The notes: generated from the letters alone by a model not told the origin. Numbered from the stretch's first letter, positions 1 to 9,099 are shown. The stretch is DNA of 64,000 nucleotides from Paenibacillus sp. FJAT-26967 (GCF_001541095.1 NZ_LMXH01000002.1:243010-307009), one strand, 5' to 3'. Numbers and translations: made by a program.

Positions 1-1
1 T

Positions 2-2401
2 GTAAACCGGTTATTTTCGCTGCCGCTCCTAACGGTACAAAGGCTGGCGCATCTGCTTCCGGCGGAGAATAGTGACCTGGGCTGGTTTCTTTCTGAAACC
101 GCACGTTACAAAGAGCACCAGACGCCGCTGGACCAAGACGCCCACCAATACTTCCGGCAGTTTGCATTGAACGTGGAGGATTGGGGGGACGAGCCACCTG
201 TCCGTGATGAGAGCGACGTTCTGGAGCTAAATCCGGATTTCGACGAAGTGTATGAAGAAGTCAAATCCGCTCTGCAGAAGAAATTTGAGCATTTCGAAAG
301 CCGCGAAGCCCAGGAAATGATGATTCACGAAATTGAATCGGCCTTTGAAGAAGACAGGCATTTAATGATTGAGGCCGGTACCGGTACAGGTAAATCGCTG
401 GGTTATTTAATTCCATCGCTGTACTACGGAATTAAAAATGACGAGAAAGTGGTTGTCAGCACTCATACCATTAATTTACAGGAGCAGCTCCGGGAACGGG
501 ACGTTCCGCTGCTGCACGATATTTTTCCAATCGGCTTTCGTGCTTCTGTCTTGAAAGGCCGCAGTCATTATCTGTGCTTACGCAAGTTTGAGAACCGCAT
601 TAATACGCTGGATTTTGATCCGGGTAAAGAAGACGCCATTACTGCCGCTCAGATGGTGGTATGGCTCAGCGAGACGAAGACAGGCGATGAGGAAGAGCTG
701 CACTTCGGCAACAAGGGTGCTGCCTTCTGGCATACGGTTTCCAGTGATGCCGAATCGTGCCAGAACCGGCAGTGCCCGTGGTTCAAGAAATGCTTTTATC
801 ATCGTGCACGGCATGAAGCGAACAATTCTGACGTCGTGATAACGAATCACTCGTTGCTGTTTACGGACATGAAGGCGGAGAACCGGGTTCTACCCGCATA
901 CAAGAGGCTGGTGCTCGATGAGGCTCACCATTTTGAAGAGGTCGCCAGCAAGCATCTCGGTAAAGATCTGCATCACCTTGGGCTGACGAACTGGCTTCTG
1001 TTCTTATTCAAAGATAGCAAAAACGGACAGCTTCCCATGCTCCGCACCAAGCTGCAGCGGTATAACGATGATTACCGGGCAGCCACCTGGATGAGCGGGA
1101 TTGATCATCTGTATCCGAAGCTCATCACGATTAAGGAAGAATGGGACTTCTTATGTGAGAAGTTGTATGAACTTTTGCAGACGAATGCGGAGCCGGGACA
1201 AATCGACCCCGGGCAGCTCGTCATGCGGCTCAAGAAAGATTCACTTCCTTCGAACTGGAAGGACCTGATGGCCCTGGAAGATAATTTGTATCTTCATTTG
1301 CAAGAGGTTCACAAATCGATCGATTCGATGGTCCAGGATATGAAGGAAGTTCAGGAGGAATACGATCTCCAGAGCTTTGTCACGGATCTCAGCGGCGTCG
1401 GCAAAGAACTTCAGAATATTAAAGAAACCTTACGTTTCTTTATGAAACAGTCGGACGACCAGTTCGTGTACTGGATAGAAGCGGGAACTTACAGCAAGAG
1501 CCGCTCCATCAGTCTCATCAGCGTACCCATGGATGTAAGCCCGCTGATCCGGGAACATTTTTTCGAGAATAAAGACAGTGTCATCATGACCTCCGCGACC
1601 TTATCGGTTAATAAGTCATTCCAGTATTCGCTGGATCAGTTTGGCCTGAAGCAGCCTGCCGAGCCGAATGAAGAGTCAGGCAAGGCAAAGCTGCGCACCG
1701 TTCTGCTTCCTTCGCCGTTTCAGTACCGTCAGCAGGCCCTTGTCTGTATACCGAGAGGGTTTCCTGTTATCAAGGGTCGAAGCGGCGAGGAGGAGTTCCT
1801 GCAAGCTCTGACAGATTCCTTGACGGAAGTCGCGATAGCGACCAAAGGCCGGATGCTGATTCTGTTTACGTCCAACCGTATGCTGAAGCAGGCCCATGCC
1901 GTCCTCAAGAGCAATTTGAAGCCTCATGGCATCCACGTGCTCGGACAAGGGGTGGACAGCGGCAACCGGAGCAAGCTGACCCGTTTGTTTCAGGACCACG
2001 GAGCTTGCGTATTGCTAGGTACGAATTCGTTCTGGGAGGGTGTGGATATCCCGGGAGACGCTTTAACCTGCCTGGCTATTGTCCGGCTGCCTTTCCAGCC
2101 GCCGAACCATCCGCTTGTTGAAGCGAAGAGCGAGAATTTGAAGAGACAGAATCAGAACCCGTTTATGAAGCTGTCGGTACCGCAGGCAGTCATTCGCTTT
2201 AAACAGGGATTCGGACGCCTTGTCCGCCGCTCATCCGATAAAGGAATTGTTCTTATTTACGATACCCGTGTCATCGAAACACAATACGGCAAACACTTCC
2301 TCTATTCACTACCGGGACCCAAAATCGAGCATATGCCGGTTGAGGCTATAGTACCGCGAATTCAGGAATGGATGGGAGAGAACACGGTTGAAGTCAATTA
2401 A
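2..2401 (+). CDS. dinG: DinG-family ATP-dependent helicase, 5' end outside window
   Basis: A superfamily 2 XPD/DinG-type DNA helicase. The reading frame is open from base 2, so an apparent TTG start at 167 is internal; the residues before it resemble the linker after the N-terminal DnaQ-like exonuclease domain of Firmicute DinG, which would lie left of the window. Visible motifs are Walker A (AGTGTGKS, about base 385), a DEAH box (LDEAHH, about base 915) and the C-terminal motif QGFGRLVRR. Four cysteines lie where E. coli DinG holds its 4Fe-4S cluster: one in HYLCLRK, then C-x4-C-x5-C in the ESCQNRQCPWFKKC stretch. That suggests a cluster-bearing helicase, although some Firmicute DinG proteins are reported to lack the cluster. 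Its last codons overlap the rex start, so the two are probably co-transcribed. Confidence 0.93.
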   Translation, partial: VNRLFSLPLLTVQRLAHLLPAENSDLGWFLSETARYKEHQTPLDQDAHQYFRQFALNVEDWGDEPPVRDESDVLELNPDFDEVYEEVKSALQKKFEHFESREAQEMMIHEIESAFEEDRHLMIEAGTGTGKSLGYLIPSLYYGIKNDEKVVVSTHTINLQEQLRERDVPLLHDIFPIGFRASVLKGRSHYLCLRKFENRINTLDFDPGKEDAITAAQMVVWLSETKTGDEEELHFGNKGAAFWHTVSSDAESCQNRQCPWFKKCFYHRARHEANNSDVVITNHSLLFTDMKAENRVLPAYKRLVLDEAHHFEEVASKHLGKDLHHLGLTNWLLFLFKDSKNGQLPMLRTKLQRYNDDYRAATWMSGIDHLYPKLITIKEEWDFLCEKLYELLQTNAEPGQIDPGQLVMRLKKDSLPSNWKDLMALEDNLYLHLQEVHKSIDSMVQDMKEVQEEYDLQSFVTDLSGVGKELQNIKETLRFFMKQSDDQFVYWIEAGTYSKSRSISLISVPMDVSPLIREHFFENKDSVIMTSATLSVNKSFQYSLDQFGLKQPAEPNEESGKAKLRTVLLPSPFQYRQQALVCIPRGFPVIKGRSGEEEFLQALTDSLTEVAIATKGRMLILFTSNRMLKQAHAVLKSNLKPHGIHVLGQGVDSGNRSKLTRLFQDHGACVLLGTNSFWEGVDIPGDALTCLAIVRLPFQPPNHPLVEAKSENLKRQNQNPFMKLSVPQAVIRFKQGFGRLVRRSSDKGIVLIYDTRVIETQYGKHFLYSLPGPKIEHMPVEAIVPRIQEWMGENTVEVN

Positions 2402-3035
2402 AATATCCGAGGCAGTCGTTAAGCGGCTGCCGATTTATCTGCGGTTTCTAAATGAACTGGCTATGAAGAACGTACTCACTGTTTCTTCACAAGATTTGGG
2501 ACAGAAATTGAACCTGAACCCTGCACAGATCCGTAAAGATCTGGCCTATTTCGGAGAGTTCGGCAAAAAAGGAATCGGGTATGATGTCAATTATTTAATT
2601 GAGAAAATTCGTCAGATTCTTAAGCTGGACAGGCAGCTTCCGGTTGCCCTTGTCGGAGCTGGTAATCTGGGCAGGGCGCTGTGCAATTATAATATTTATC
2701 TTCGCGACCAGATGAAAATCGTAGCTATCTTTGATGTTTCTGCCGACAAAATAGGTCAGACGATCAACAATATGAATGTCCAGCCTATGGAACATTTGGC
2801 AGAGACTATCCGCGCGATGAAGATCCGCATCGGGATTATTACCGTACCGGCAGCGGAAGCTCAGAATGTAGCCAATGAATTTGTGAAAGCGGGAATCGAA
2901 GCCATCTTGAACTTTGCTCCTTCCATTCTGAAAGTCCCTCAAGAAATTCGTGTCCATCATGCAGACTTTACAGCAGAACTTCAGAGCCTCGCATATTACT
3001 TGGCAGACGATTTAGAAGTGCAGGAAGATCATTAG
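2388..3035 (+). CDS. rex: Redox-sensing transcriptional repressor Rex
   Basis: Rex binds operators when NADH/NAD+ is low and releases them when NADH rises, controlling fermentation and respiration genes. The 215-residue length is normal. An N-terminal winged helix contains the segment PAQIRKDLAYFGEFGKKGIGY, typical of Rex, followed by a Rossmann NAD-binding motif (VGAGNLGRAL, about residues 90-99) and the C-terminal AELQSLAYYL helix that is swapped in Rex dimers. I choose the TTG at 2388, which overlaps the dinG stop by 14 bases and has GGGAGAG seven bases upstream, inside dinG. A strong bidirectional terminator follows. The nearby hbd-ackA operon would be a natural Rex target, but I did not find a convincing Rex operator there. 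Confidence 0.96.
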   Translation: MKSIKISEAVVKRLPIYLRFLNELAMKNVLTVSSQDLGQKLNLNPAQIRKDLAYFGEFGKKGIGYDVNYLIEKIRQILKLDRQLPVALVGAGNLGRALCNYNIYLRDQMKIVAIFDVSADKIGQTINNMNVQPMEHLAETIRAMKIRIGIITVPAAEAQNVANEFVKAGIEAILNFAPSILKVPQEIRVHHADFTAELQSLAYYLADDLEVQEDH

Positions 3036-3049
3036 CTGATTTCATACAA

Positions 3050-3093
3050 AAACCGCCGTACAGCCCTCTCCAAGGCTGTACGGCGGTTTTTTA
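3050..3093. terminator. Bidirectional terminator between rex and pit
   Basis: A near-perfect 16-bp stem (AAACCGCCGTACAGCC and its complement, loop of about 8) has a T-run on the right and an A-run on the left. It can therefore stop rex on the plus strand and pit on the minus strand. Confidence 0.93.
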
Positions 3094-3108
3094 CGGACTA
3101 GTTGTTTA

Positions 3109-4122
3109 TTAAAGGAAGAACTTAAACATCACGGTATAGATCAGATAGGATAAGACGACACTGATCGGAATCGTAATGACCCAAGTAATCAGCATCTTCG
3201 TAACGGTACCCCATTTCACTTCATGAAAACGCAGCACCGATCCTGTTCCGATAATGGAAGATGAAATAACATGAGTTGTTGAAAGCGGCATCCCCATTAA
3301 AGTCGAAGACTGGATCACGATAGAAGAGGTCAGATCCGAAGCAAATCCGTTAATCGGCTCGATTTTGGTCAAGTTTCTGCTGACGGTTTTGATAATTTTA
3401 TAACCGCCGATAGAGGTTCCAAGTCCCATTGCGGTAGCCGCGGCGATCTTAACCCATAAAGGAACGTCCGTGCCTGTATGTACATCTGCTGCTACCAGAC
3501 CGAACACGATAATTCCCATTGCTTTCTGGGCATCGTTGCCTCCGTGAGAGAAAGACAGGAGTGCAGCCGATATGATCTGGAAAAATTTAAAGACTCGGTT
3601 TAGCTTGGAACGCGATTTATTGCCTGTCCAGATGACAATATACTTGATTAGAAGCATGATCAGGAACCCGGCAATAAAGGCTGCAATGGGCGACAAAATC
3701 AGAATAAGGACGATTTTGCCGATTCCTCCCCACTTCAAAGCTTCGATACCAGCACCCGCCATAACAGCTCCAATCAATGAACCGATCAGCGTATGGGAGG
3801 AAGAGGAAGGGATTGCGTAATACCAGGTAAGCAGATTCCAGAATATCGCAGACAATAAGGCCGCTATAACCATATACTCCCCGTGAGGAAGGTTGTTCGG
3901 CTCAGCAATTCCGCTGCCGATGGTTTTGGCTACGCCGGTTGAAAGCACTGCACCGACAAAGTTAAGGATAGCCGCCATAATGATAGCTGTCCTCGGGCTT
4001 AGTGCACGGGTAGAAATGGACGTTGCCACCGCATTGGCCGTGTCGTGAAAGCCGTTAATAAAGTCGAACGCAAGTGCAAGAAATACAATTGCAATCAATG
4101 TAATGATTACTGAAGTAGTCAT
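3109..4122 (-). CDS. pit: PiT-family inorganic phosphate transporter
   Basis: A 337-residue integral membrane protein of the PiT family, which imports phosphate or metal-phosphate using the proton or sodium gradient. Both duplicated signature regions are visible: FDFINGFHDTANAVATS near the N-terminus and FSHGGNDAQKAMG in the second half. About ten hydrophobic helices can be drawn. Start ATG at 4122 has GGAGGA upstream. The DUF47 gene lies 36 bases upstream on the same strand, the usual pairing for low-affinity Pit systems. The substrate ion cannot be assigned from sequence alone. Confidence 0.93.
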   Translation of the reverse strand: MTTSVIITLIAIVFLALAFDFINGFHDTANAVATSISTRALSPRTAIIMAAILNFVGAVLSTGVAKTIGSGIAEPNNLPHGEYMVIAALLSAIFWNLLTWYYAIPSSSSHTLIGSLIGAVMAGAGIEALKWGGIGKIVLILILSPIAAFIAGFLIMLLIKYIVIWTGNKSRSKLNRVFKFFQIISAALLSFSHGGNDAQKAMGIIVFGLVAADVHTGTDVPLWVKIAAATAMGLGTSIGGYKIIKTVSRNLTKIEPINGFASDLTSSIVIQSSTLMGMPLSTTHVISSSIIGTGSVLRFHEVKWGTVTKMLITWVITIPISVVLSYLIYTVMFKFFL

Positions 4123-4158
4123 GAAAAAAATCCTCCTAAGCGTTTACGAGGGCCGGGC

Positions 4159-4788
4159 TTACGAGTAGCGTAGCACGACGCTTTCCAAAATGTTGGCGAC
4201 GTCTTCACAAGCATCGGTGGTTTCTTCAAGACGTTCATAAAGTTCTTTCAGCTTGAAATCTTCATAAGGATCGCTCTTTTTCAAGAAAATTTCCCGGATT
4301 CCTTCACGCATTAGACGGTCCGCTTCATTCTCAAGCGAATTTATTTCAAGCGTATGCTGCGGGATCTGCATGTACTTTTTCTTGGAAAGCAATTTAAAGG
4401 CATCGAGCATATGCTGGCAGCTGGATACAATGACCGCGGAGAATTCCTGCATAACTTTATCGGTTTGTCCGATATTGAGGTAATCAAAACGTGCGGCAGT
4501 CGCTTCGATTCCATCGAGAACATCATCGAGCTTGGATGCAAGCTCCATAATATCTTCACGATCGATCGGAGTGATGAACACTTTATTCAGTTCTTTAAAG
4601 ATTTCATGGGTGATTTGATCACCTTTGCTTTCAATTTCTTTGATCGTCTGAAAAAAGTCTGCCGGAATCTTGTCTCCCATCATCGCGTTTCTGAACATCT
4701 GGGATGCATGGAGTGTATTTTCTGCCGCTCGGATGAGCAGGTTTAAAAAATCGACCTCTCCTTTTCTACTGCTAAAAAGCGATGCCAT
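4159..4788 (-). CDS. DUF47 (PhoU-like) Pit accessory protein
   Basis: A 209-residue, mostly helical DUF47/PhoU-related protein. It shows the E-x-x-x-D pattern of PhoU-like metal-binding bundles (IKEIESKGDQITHE, then SLENEADRLMREG) and the typical LDDVLDGIEATAARF segment. It is the first gene of a two-gene operon with the Pit transporter. Family members encoded beside Pit are thought to modulate the transporter, so a regulatory role is inferred. The ATG at 4788 has GGAGG eight bases upstream. I looked for Pho boxes upstream and found no properly spaced repeats. Confidence 0.92.
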   Translation of the reverse strand: MASLFSSRKGEVDFLNLLIRAAENTLHASQMFRNAMMGDKIPADFFQTIKEIESKGDQITHEIFKELNKVFITPIDREDIMELASKLDDVLDGIEATAARFDYLNIGQTDKVMQEFSAVIVSSCQHMLDAFKLLSKKKYMQIPQHTLEINSLENEADRLMREGIREIFLKKSDPYEDFKLKELYERLEETTDACEDVANILESVVLRYS

Positions 4789-4989
4789 TACGGTTCCTCC
4801 TATAAATTCAAATGTAAAGATTCCGTGAAGTTAAGTATAATGTGTGTAGAAAATTGTAGCTTAAACTCACAAACTTAAAAATATCATAATATTTCCCCAG
4901 AAATCAATGACTGAGTAGTCGAATTTTCGAACCTGAGGCCCTGCTTGATTTTAGATAGGCGAAGTTGTACATTGAAATCATATGAATAA

Positions 4990-5005
4990 CTGCCGATTTC
5001 GGCAG
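4990..5005 (+). repeat. Short perfect inverted repeat upstream of mtaD
   Basis: CTGCCGA-TT-TCGGCAG, 7-bp arms, ends 24 bases before the mtaD GTG start. It lacks a T-run long enough for termination and could be an operator or a small 5'-UTR hairpin. Confidence 0.45.
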
Positions 5006-5029
5006 TTTAAACGGAAATGAGGATACTTT

Positions 5030-6328
5030 GTGAAAAAAACAATAATTATTAACGGCACTTTCGTTACCGGAAGAACCGAAGAGAATGTGTTGGAAGGCTG
5101 TATGGTAATCGAAGGAAATAGCCTTACATATATAGGAAAGGAAATTCCAGAACCTCTCGAGAATTATGACGAAATTATCCGGGGCGACCGTAAATTATAC
5201 ATGCCGGGCTTGGTAAACACTCACGGTCATGCAGCGATGACGCTGCTGCGCGGATATGGAGACGACCTCGCCCTCCAGGTGTGGCTGGAAGAGAAGATGT
5301 GGCCGATGGAAGAGAAATTCGGACCTGCCGGGGTGCGCAGCGGAACACTTCTCGCCATCCTTGAAATGATAAAAGGCGGCACAACGACATTTGTCGACAT
5401 GTATGATCATATGAATGAAGTCGCACAGGCGGTATCCGATTCCGGGATGAGAGCCCGCCTTACCCGTGGAGTCATCGGCCTGTGTCCCGAAGATGTTCAG
5501 GAGTTCAAGCTGAAGGAAGCGATCGCATTCGCCAAAGACTGGAACGGAGCAGCGGATGGCAGAATTACAACCATGATGGCACCACACGCACCTTACACAT
5601 GTCCGCCGGACTATATCGAGCGTTTCGTACAGGCTGCCCACGATCTGGACCTGCCTATTCATACGCACATGTCCGAAACGAAGAGAGAAGTAGAGGCCAA
5701 TGTGGAGCAGTACGGGCTCAGACCCGTGCAGCATTTGGAGAAGCTCGGTGTCTTTACGCGCCCTACGCTGGTTGCGCACGGCGTTCACCTGACGGATGAA
5801 GAAATCGCAATCCTGGCCAAATACAATGTCGGGGTGTCCCATAACCCGGGCAGTAATTTGAAGCTGGCGAGCGGTGTAGCAAGAGTTCCGGATATGCTTC
5901 GGGCCGGGATTCAGGTATCGCTGGGTACAGACGGTGCCGCAAGCAATAACAACTTGGATATGTTTGAAGAAATGCGTCTGGCGGCCCTTATTCATAAAGG
6001 GGTCTCCGGTGATCCCCTGGCCGTTCCGGCTGCCGAGGCTTTCCGCATGGGAACTTCAATGGGAGCGCGCTCGATCTGGCTTGACGATATCGGAACACTC
6101 GAAGCCGGGATGAAAGCTGATTTTATCGCACTGGATCTGGATCAGCCGCATTTGCTCCCTCGTACAGACTATGTTTCCCATATTGTATACTCCGCATCCG
6201 CTCATGATGTTGTAGACGTATATGTGGACGGACAATGCATTGTCCGCGGCCGGGAATGTTTGACACTGGATGAGGAGAAGATCAAGCGCGAGTTTGAAGA
6301 CACCTTCACCCAACTGACGAAAGGCTGA
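5030..6328 (+). CDS. mtaD: 5-methylthioadenosine/S-adenosylhomocysteine deaminase
   Basis: A 432-residue amidohydrolase of the MtaD/SsnA/TrzA group that deaminates methylthioadenosine and SAH to their inosine forms. The metal ligands are visible: MPGLVNTHGHAAMTLLRG (HxH, about residues 64-66), HTHMSET, the LVAHGVHLTDEE histidine, and SLGTDGAASNNN for the catalytic Asp region. The GTG at 5030 is chosen because AATGAGGA lies seven bases upstream and the protein begins like its homologues. ypmB follows after 31 bases. The mtn genes 9 kb downstream also handle methylthioadenosine-derived intermediates, so both work on the by-product of polyamine and SAM metabolism. Confidence 0.92.
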   Translation: MKKTIIINGTFVTGRTEENVLEGCMVIEGNSLTYIGKEIPEPLENYDEIIRGDRKLYMPGLVNTHGHAAMTLLRGYGDDLALQVWLEEKMWPMEEKFGPAGVRSGTLLAILEMIKGGTTTFVDMYDHMNEVAQAVSDSGMRARLTRGVIGLCPEDVQEFKLKEAIAFAKDWNGAADGRITTMMAPHAPYTCPPDYIERFVQAAHDLDLPIHTHMSETKREVEANVEQYGLRPVQHLEKLGVFTRPTLVAHGVHLTDEEIAILAKYNVGVSHNPGSNLKLASGVARVPDMLRAGIQVSLGTDGAASNNNLDMFEEMRLAALIHKGVSGDPLAVPAAEAFRMGTSMGARSIWLDDIGTLEAGMKADFIALDLDQPHLLPRTDYVSHIVYSASAHDVVDVYVDGQCIVRGRECLTLDEEKIKREFEDTFTQLTKG

Positions 6329-6359
6329 CCCTGATGCAGAATGGAAAGGAAGGGATGAA

Positions 6360-6863
6360 GTGCTGAGGAAAGGGATATGGATCGGCTTGTTTGTTCTTCT
6401 GACGACAGGCTTTCTGGTGAACCGGTTTTATGTCAGTGTCCAGACAGATTATTGGCAGTCGAACACCAAAGCCGTACAGACCGCACTGGCCAGTACGAGT
6501 CTGGGTCAAGCGGAGAGAGTAGAGGCTTTTCACGGTTCACGTTCTTACCAGATTATTTATGGAAAAGACAAACAAGGCAGCAGCATGGTCGTATGGGTTC
6601 CTATCAAGGAAGACAAGTCGGAGCCGGCCGCACAAGAGATTCATGTGGAAATGACCGATGGAGCCGTGACGGAAGAGGCGATTAGAAGCGCCCTGCTCCA
6701 AAAGAACCCGAAGCTTGATATTATGCGTGTTAACGCAGGAGAATATAAAAGCGAATACGTATGGGAAGTTTTCTATAAAGACGAAAATGACCGGCATTAC
6801 TATGATTATTACAATTTCAGAACCGGCAGTTATATTGACACTTTCAAGCTCAGCCTCCAATAG
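6360..6863 (+). CDS. ypmB: YpmB-like membrane-anchored protein (DUF5590)
   Basis: A 167-residue protein with one N-terminal transmembrane helix (about residues 7-23) and an extracytoplasmic domain. The pattern VEAFHGSRSYQIIYGKDKQGSSMVVWVP and the end WEVFYKDENDRHYYDYYNFRTG match Bacillus YpmB, a PepSY-like fold of unknown function. GTG at 6360 has AAGGAAGGG upstream. In Bacillus ypmB precedes aspB and asnS; here asnS is 4.7 kb downstream, so part of that order is kept. A hairpin overlaps the stop codon. Confidence 0.82.
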   Translation: MLRKGIWIGLFVLLTTGFLVNRFYVSVQTDYWQSNTKAVQTALASTSLGQAERVEAFHGSRSYQIIYGKDKQGSSMVVWVPIKEDKSEPAAQEIHVEMTDGAVTEEAIRSALLQKNPKLDIMRVNAGEYKSEYVWEVFYKDENDRHYYDYYNFRTGSYIDTFKLSLQ

Positions 6864-6874
6864 GTTGAGCTTTT
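6846..6874 (+). terminator. Weak terminator overlapping the ypmB stop codon
   Basis: AAGCTCA and TGAGCTT form a 7-bp stem with a 13-base loop, followed by four Ts. The hairpin contains the stop codon, so its efficiency may depend on translation. Confidence 0.4.
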
Positions 6875-6912
6875 GTCAATTCGTTAATTTGTCAACAATT
6901 CCAGCTCTTTTT

Positions 6913-6942
6913 TTGCTCATTGAATCGGGGATATGATATACT
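6913..6942 (+). promoter_or_regulatory. Likely SigA promoter for the FtsH-like pair
   Basis: TTGCTC, 18-base spacer, TATACT, located about 50 bases before the TTG start at 6995. Confidence 0.5.
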
Positions 6943-6994
6943 TATCGTATAGCATTTGCTAAATACTAGTGATATAGAAAGGGGGGGCGTAAGC

Positions 6995-7522
6995 TTGCGC
7001 AAAATACGTCTCTTGCCCATCCTGTTAAGTGTCGTTGTCTCTGCCTTCTTTCTTTTTGGCGGCTGGTTCGCTTATCAGACTTATGCGATTGGCAAGCCGT
7101 TAGGTAACGTTGTCAAAGAAACACCGGGGGTGGAAAAATCCCAGGTCACATATAATGATCAAGAAGTCACGATCCGTTTATCACTCAAACCAGACGTAAG
7201 TTTAAGAGAAGTCTACAATCACATTACAAAAGAAGGCGAAACAACGATCGGAAGCCGTGAGGTCAAACTTTCGGTAAACACTGCGGAATCACCGGAACTT
7301 GAGAAATGGTGGGCCAACGCACTATTCGATGTGGCACAAGCAATGGAAACCCGTCATTATGCCGAGATACCGGCAGCGCTTGAGAAACAAGCCAACGGAA
7401 AAGGTTTGCAGGTTAAAACCGAAATGGATGACAAGAACGTCTATGTTCATCTGAAAAAAGACGATCATGATAAATATATAATTCTTCCGAGAAATCCCGA
7501 AAAAGTTGGGGTGTTTAAATGA
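6995..7522 (+). CDS. Single-pass membrane protein coupled to FtsH-like protease
   Basis: I do not recognise this family. The frame is open from a TTG at 6956, but AAAGGGGGGGCG lies just upstream of the TTG at 6995, giving a 175-residue protein starting MRKIRLLPILL. It has one transmembrane helix (about residues 5-27) with positive charges before it, so the remaining 150 or so residues should face outward. That domain is mixed alpha/beta in appearance, with no cysteines. The stop overlaps the start of the FtsH-like gene (ATGA), implying translational coupling. Because the protease lacks an extracytoplasmic domain, this protein may supply one as a partner; that is inference. Confidence 0.78.
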   Translation: MRKIRLLPILLSVVVSAFFLFGGWFAYQTYAIGKPLGNVVKETPGVEKSQVTYNDQEVTIRLSLKPDVSLREVYNHITKEGETTIGSREVKLSVNTAESPELEKWWANALFDVAQAMETRHYAEIPAALEKQANGKGLQVKTEMDDKNVYVHLKKDDHDKYIILPRNPEKVGVFK

Positions 7523-9039
7523 TTAAATATATCAAAGAAATTTTGATTGGCGCGGTACCTGTCTTCTTTATCTTTCTGGCCTTTATTGGAATTAATGTCG
7601 TTCCGCTCTTATTCGCAGCCGCTCTCGTTACTGCAGTATTCTTCATGATGAAAAGCAAAGGCGGATCCGGCATCGGAATCGGTGCAGGCTCGGGTACCCG
7701 AAACCGAAGCCGCCAGCCAGCCTATTTGAGCTTCGATCAGATTGGCGGTCAGGAACGCGCGAAGAAAGAACTGGTGGAAGCGCTGGATTTTCTCGTGAAG
7801 CAGGAAGAAACGAAGAAACTAGGCATCCGTCCTTTGAAGGGGATTCTGCTTACCGGGCCTCCGGGAACAGGTAAAACACTTATGGCTAAAGCCGCTGCCC
7901 ATCATACAAATTCGATTTTTATCGCAGCTTCGGGCAGTGAGTTTGTTGAAATGTACGTCGGAGTCGGTGCTTCCCGCATCCGAACGCTTTTTCAGGAAGC
8001 GCGGACCAAAGCCCAGAAGGAAAACAAACAGAATGCGGTTATTTTCATTGATGAAATTGATGTAATCGGCGGCAAGCGCGATGGCGGACAGCAGCGCGAG
8101 TATGACCAGACCTTGAATCAGCTGTTGACCGAAATGGATGGACTTCATACAAATACGACACCGCGCATTCTGATAATGGCAGCAACGAACCGGAAGGAAA
8201 TGCTGGATTCGGCACTTCTGCGCCCGGGCCGGTTTGACCGCCATATCGATGTAGAACTGCCTGATAAGAAAGGCCGCTTGTCGATTCTGAAGATTCATGC
8301 CGACAACAAGCCGATGGACGAAGGTGTTGATCTGGTTAAAATTGCAGAGCAAACATTCGGATTCTCGGGTGCGCAGCTCGAAAGCGTCCTCAATGAAGCA
8401 GCTATCTATGCGCTTCGCGGTCAGCAGGACAAAGTACTGCAGAAGGATCTGCTTGCCGCTATTGACAAGGTTATGATGGGAGAGCAGACGGACCGGGAGT
8501 CGACGCAGGAAGAGAAAATCAGAGTGGCTTACCATGAATTGGGCCATGCTATTATTGCCGAACTGGTACGGCCGGAATCGGTTGCTCAAGTATCTTTACG
8601 TCCGCGGGGTAAGGCGCTCGGATACGTTCGCCATAATCCTCCGCAGGATCAATATTTGTACTCCCGCGAGGCGATTGAAGATCAGATTATGATCGCGCTG
8701 GCTGGAGCAGCGGCCGAAGAAATCATTTACGGCGGACGCAGCACGGGGTCCAGCAATGATTTTGAGAAATCGATTGATATGGTTCGCACGATGATAACTT
8801 CAGGACTGACATCACTGGGTATCGTTGACCTTAAGATGATTCCGCAGCAGGTACTGATGGATGAGAATAACAAGATTCTCGATGGTCTCATGGAACGTAC
8901 AAAGGAACAATTGATCAAACACCGGATTGTTTTCGAACAATCATTGGATATTCTTCTGAAGGAAGAAGTGATCTCGGGCCAGCAATTCCGGGAACTCCTC
9001 GAAGGAAGCAAAAGACATCTAGAGCCCGTGCTTGCCTGA
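7519..9039 (+). CDS. FtsH-like AAA+ membrane zinc protease without extracytoplasmic domain
   Basis: A 506-residue FtsH paralogue against the usual 600-650. Two hydrophobic helices (about residues 8-26 and 28-46) are almost contiguous, so the normal periplasmic domain between them is absent. A Gly/Ser-rich linker follows. The AAA domain has Walker A GPPGTGKT (Lys119), Walker B VIFIDEID, and the second region of homology ALLRPGRFDRH. The M41 peptidase has HELGH (His339, Glu340, His343) and a later Asp in STGSSNDFEKS, so it should be catalytically competent. It is translationally coupled to the upstream single-pass protein. It is probably a specialised quality-control protease rather than the main FtsH, which would be expected near tilS/hpt. 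Confidence 0.9.
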   Translation: MIKYIKEILIGAVPVFFIFLAFIGINVVPLLFAAALVTAVFFMMKSKGGSGIGIGAGSGTRNRSRQPAYLSFDQIGGQERAKKELVEALDFLVKQEETKKLGIRPLKGILLTGPPGTGKTLMAKAAAHHTNSIFIAASGSEFVEMYVGVGASRIRTLFQEARTKAQKENKQNAVIFIDEIDVIGGKRDGGQQREYDQTLNQLLTEMDGLHTNTTPRILIMAATNRKEMLDSALLRPGRFDRHIDVELPDKKGRLSILKIHADNKPMDEGVDLVKIAEQTFGFSGAQLESVLNEAAIYALRGQQDKVLQKDLLAAIDKVMMGEQTDRESTQEEKIRVAYHELGHAIIAELVRPESVAQVSLRPRGKALGYVRHNPPQDQYLYSREAIEDQIMIALAGAAAEEIIYGGRSTGSSNDFEKSIDMVRTMITSGLTSLGIVDLKMIPQQVLMDENNKILDGLMERTKEQLIKHRIVFEQSLDILLKEEVISGQQFRELLEGSKRHLEPVLA

Positions 9040-9061
9040 TAAATGTAATGGTCTCCCGCAT

Positions 9062-9099
9062 AACCTGCTGTCGCTAGTCTTAAGCGATGGCAGGTTTTT
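9062..9099 (+). terminator. Terminator after FtsH-like gene
   Basis: A 14-bp stem with two G-U pairs (AACCTGCTGTCGCT with AGCGATGGCAGGTT) and a 7-base loop, followed by TTTTT. Confidence 0.85.

Noticed and set aside
4801-4900. Pho boxes upstream of the DUF47-Pit operon
   Set aside because: TTAACT and TTTACA elements are present but not at the 11-base repeat spacing of PhoP sites.
5195-5995. Long antisense frame inside mtaD (266 residues)
   Set aside because: It is a shadow of a well-supported gene, rich in Cys, His and Arg, with no ribosome site.
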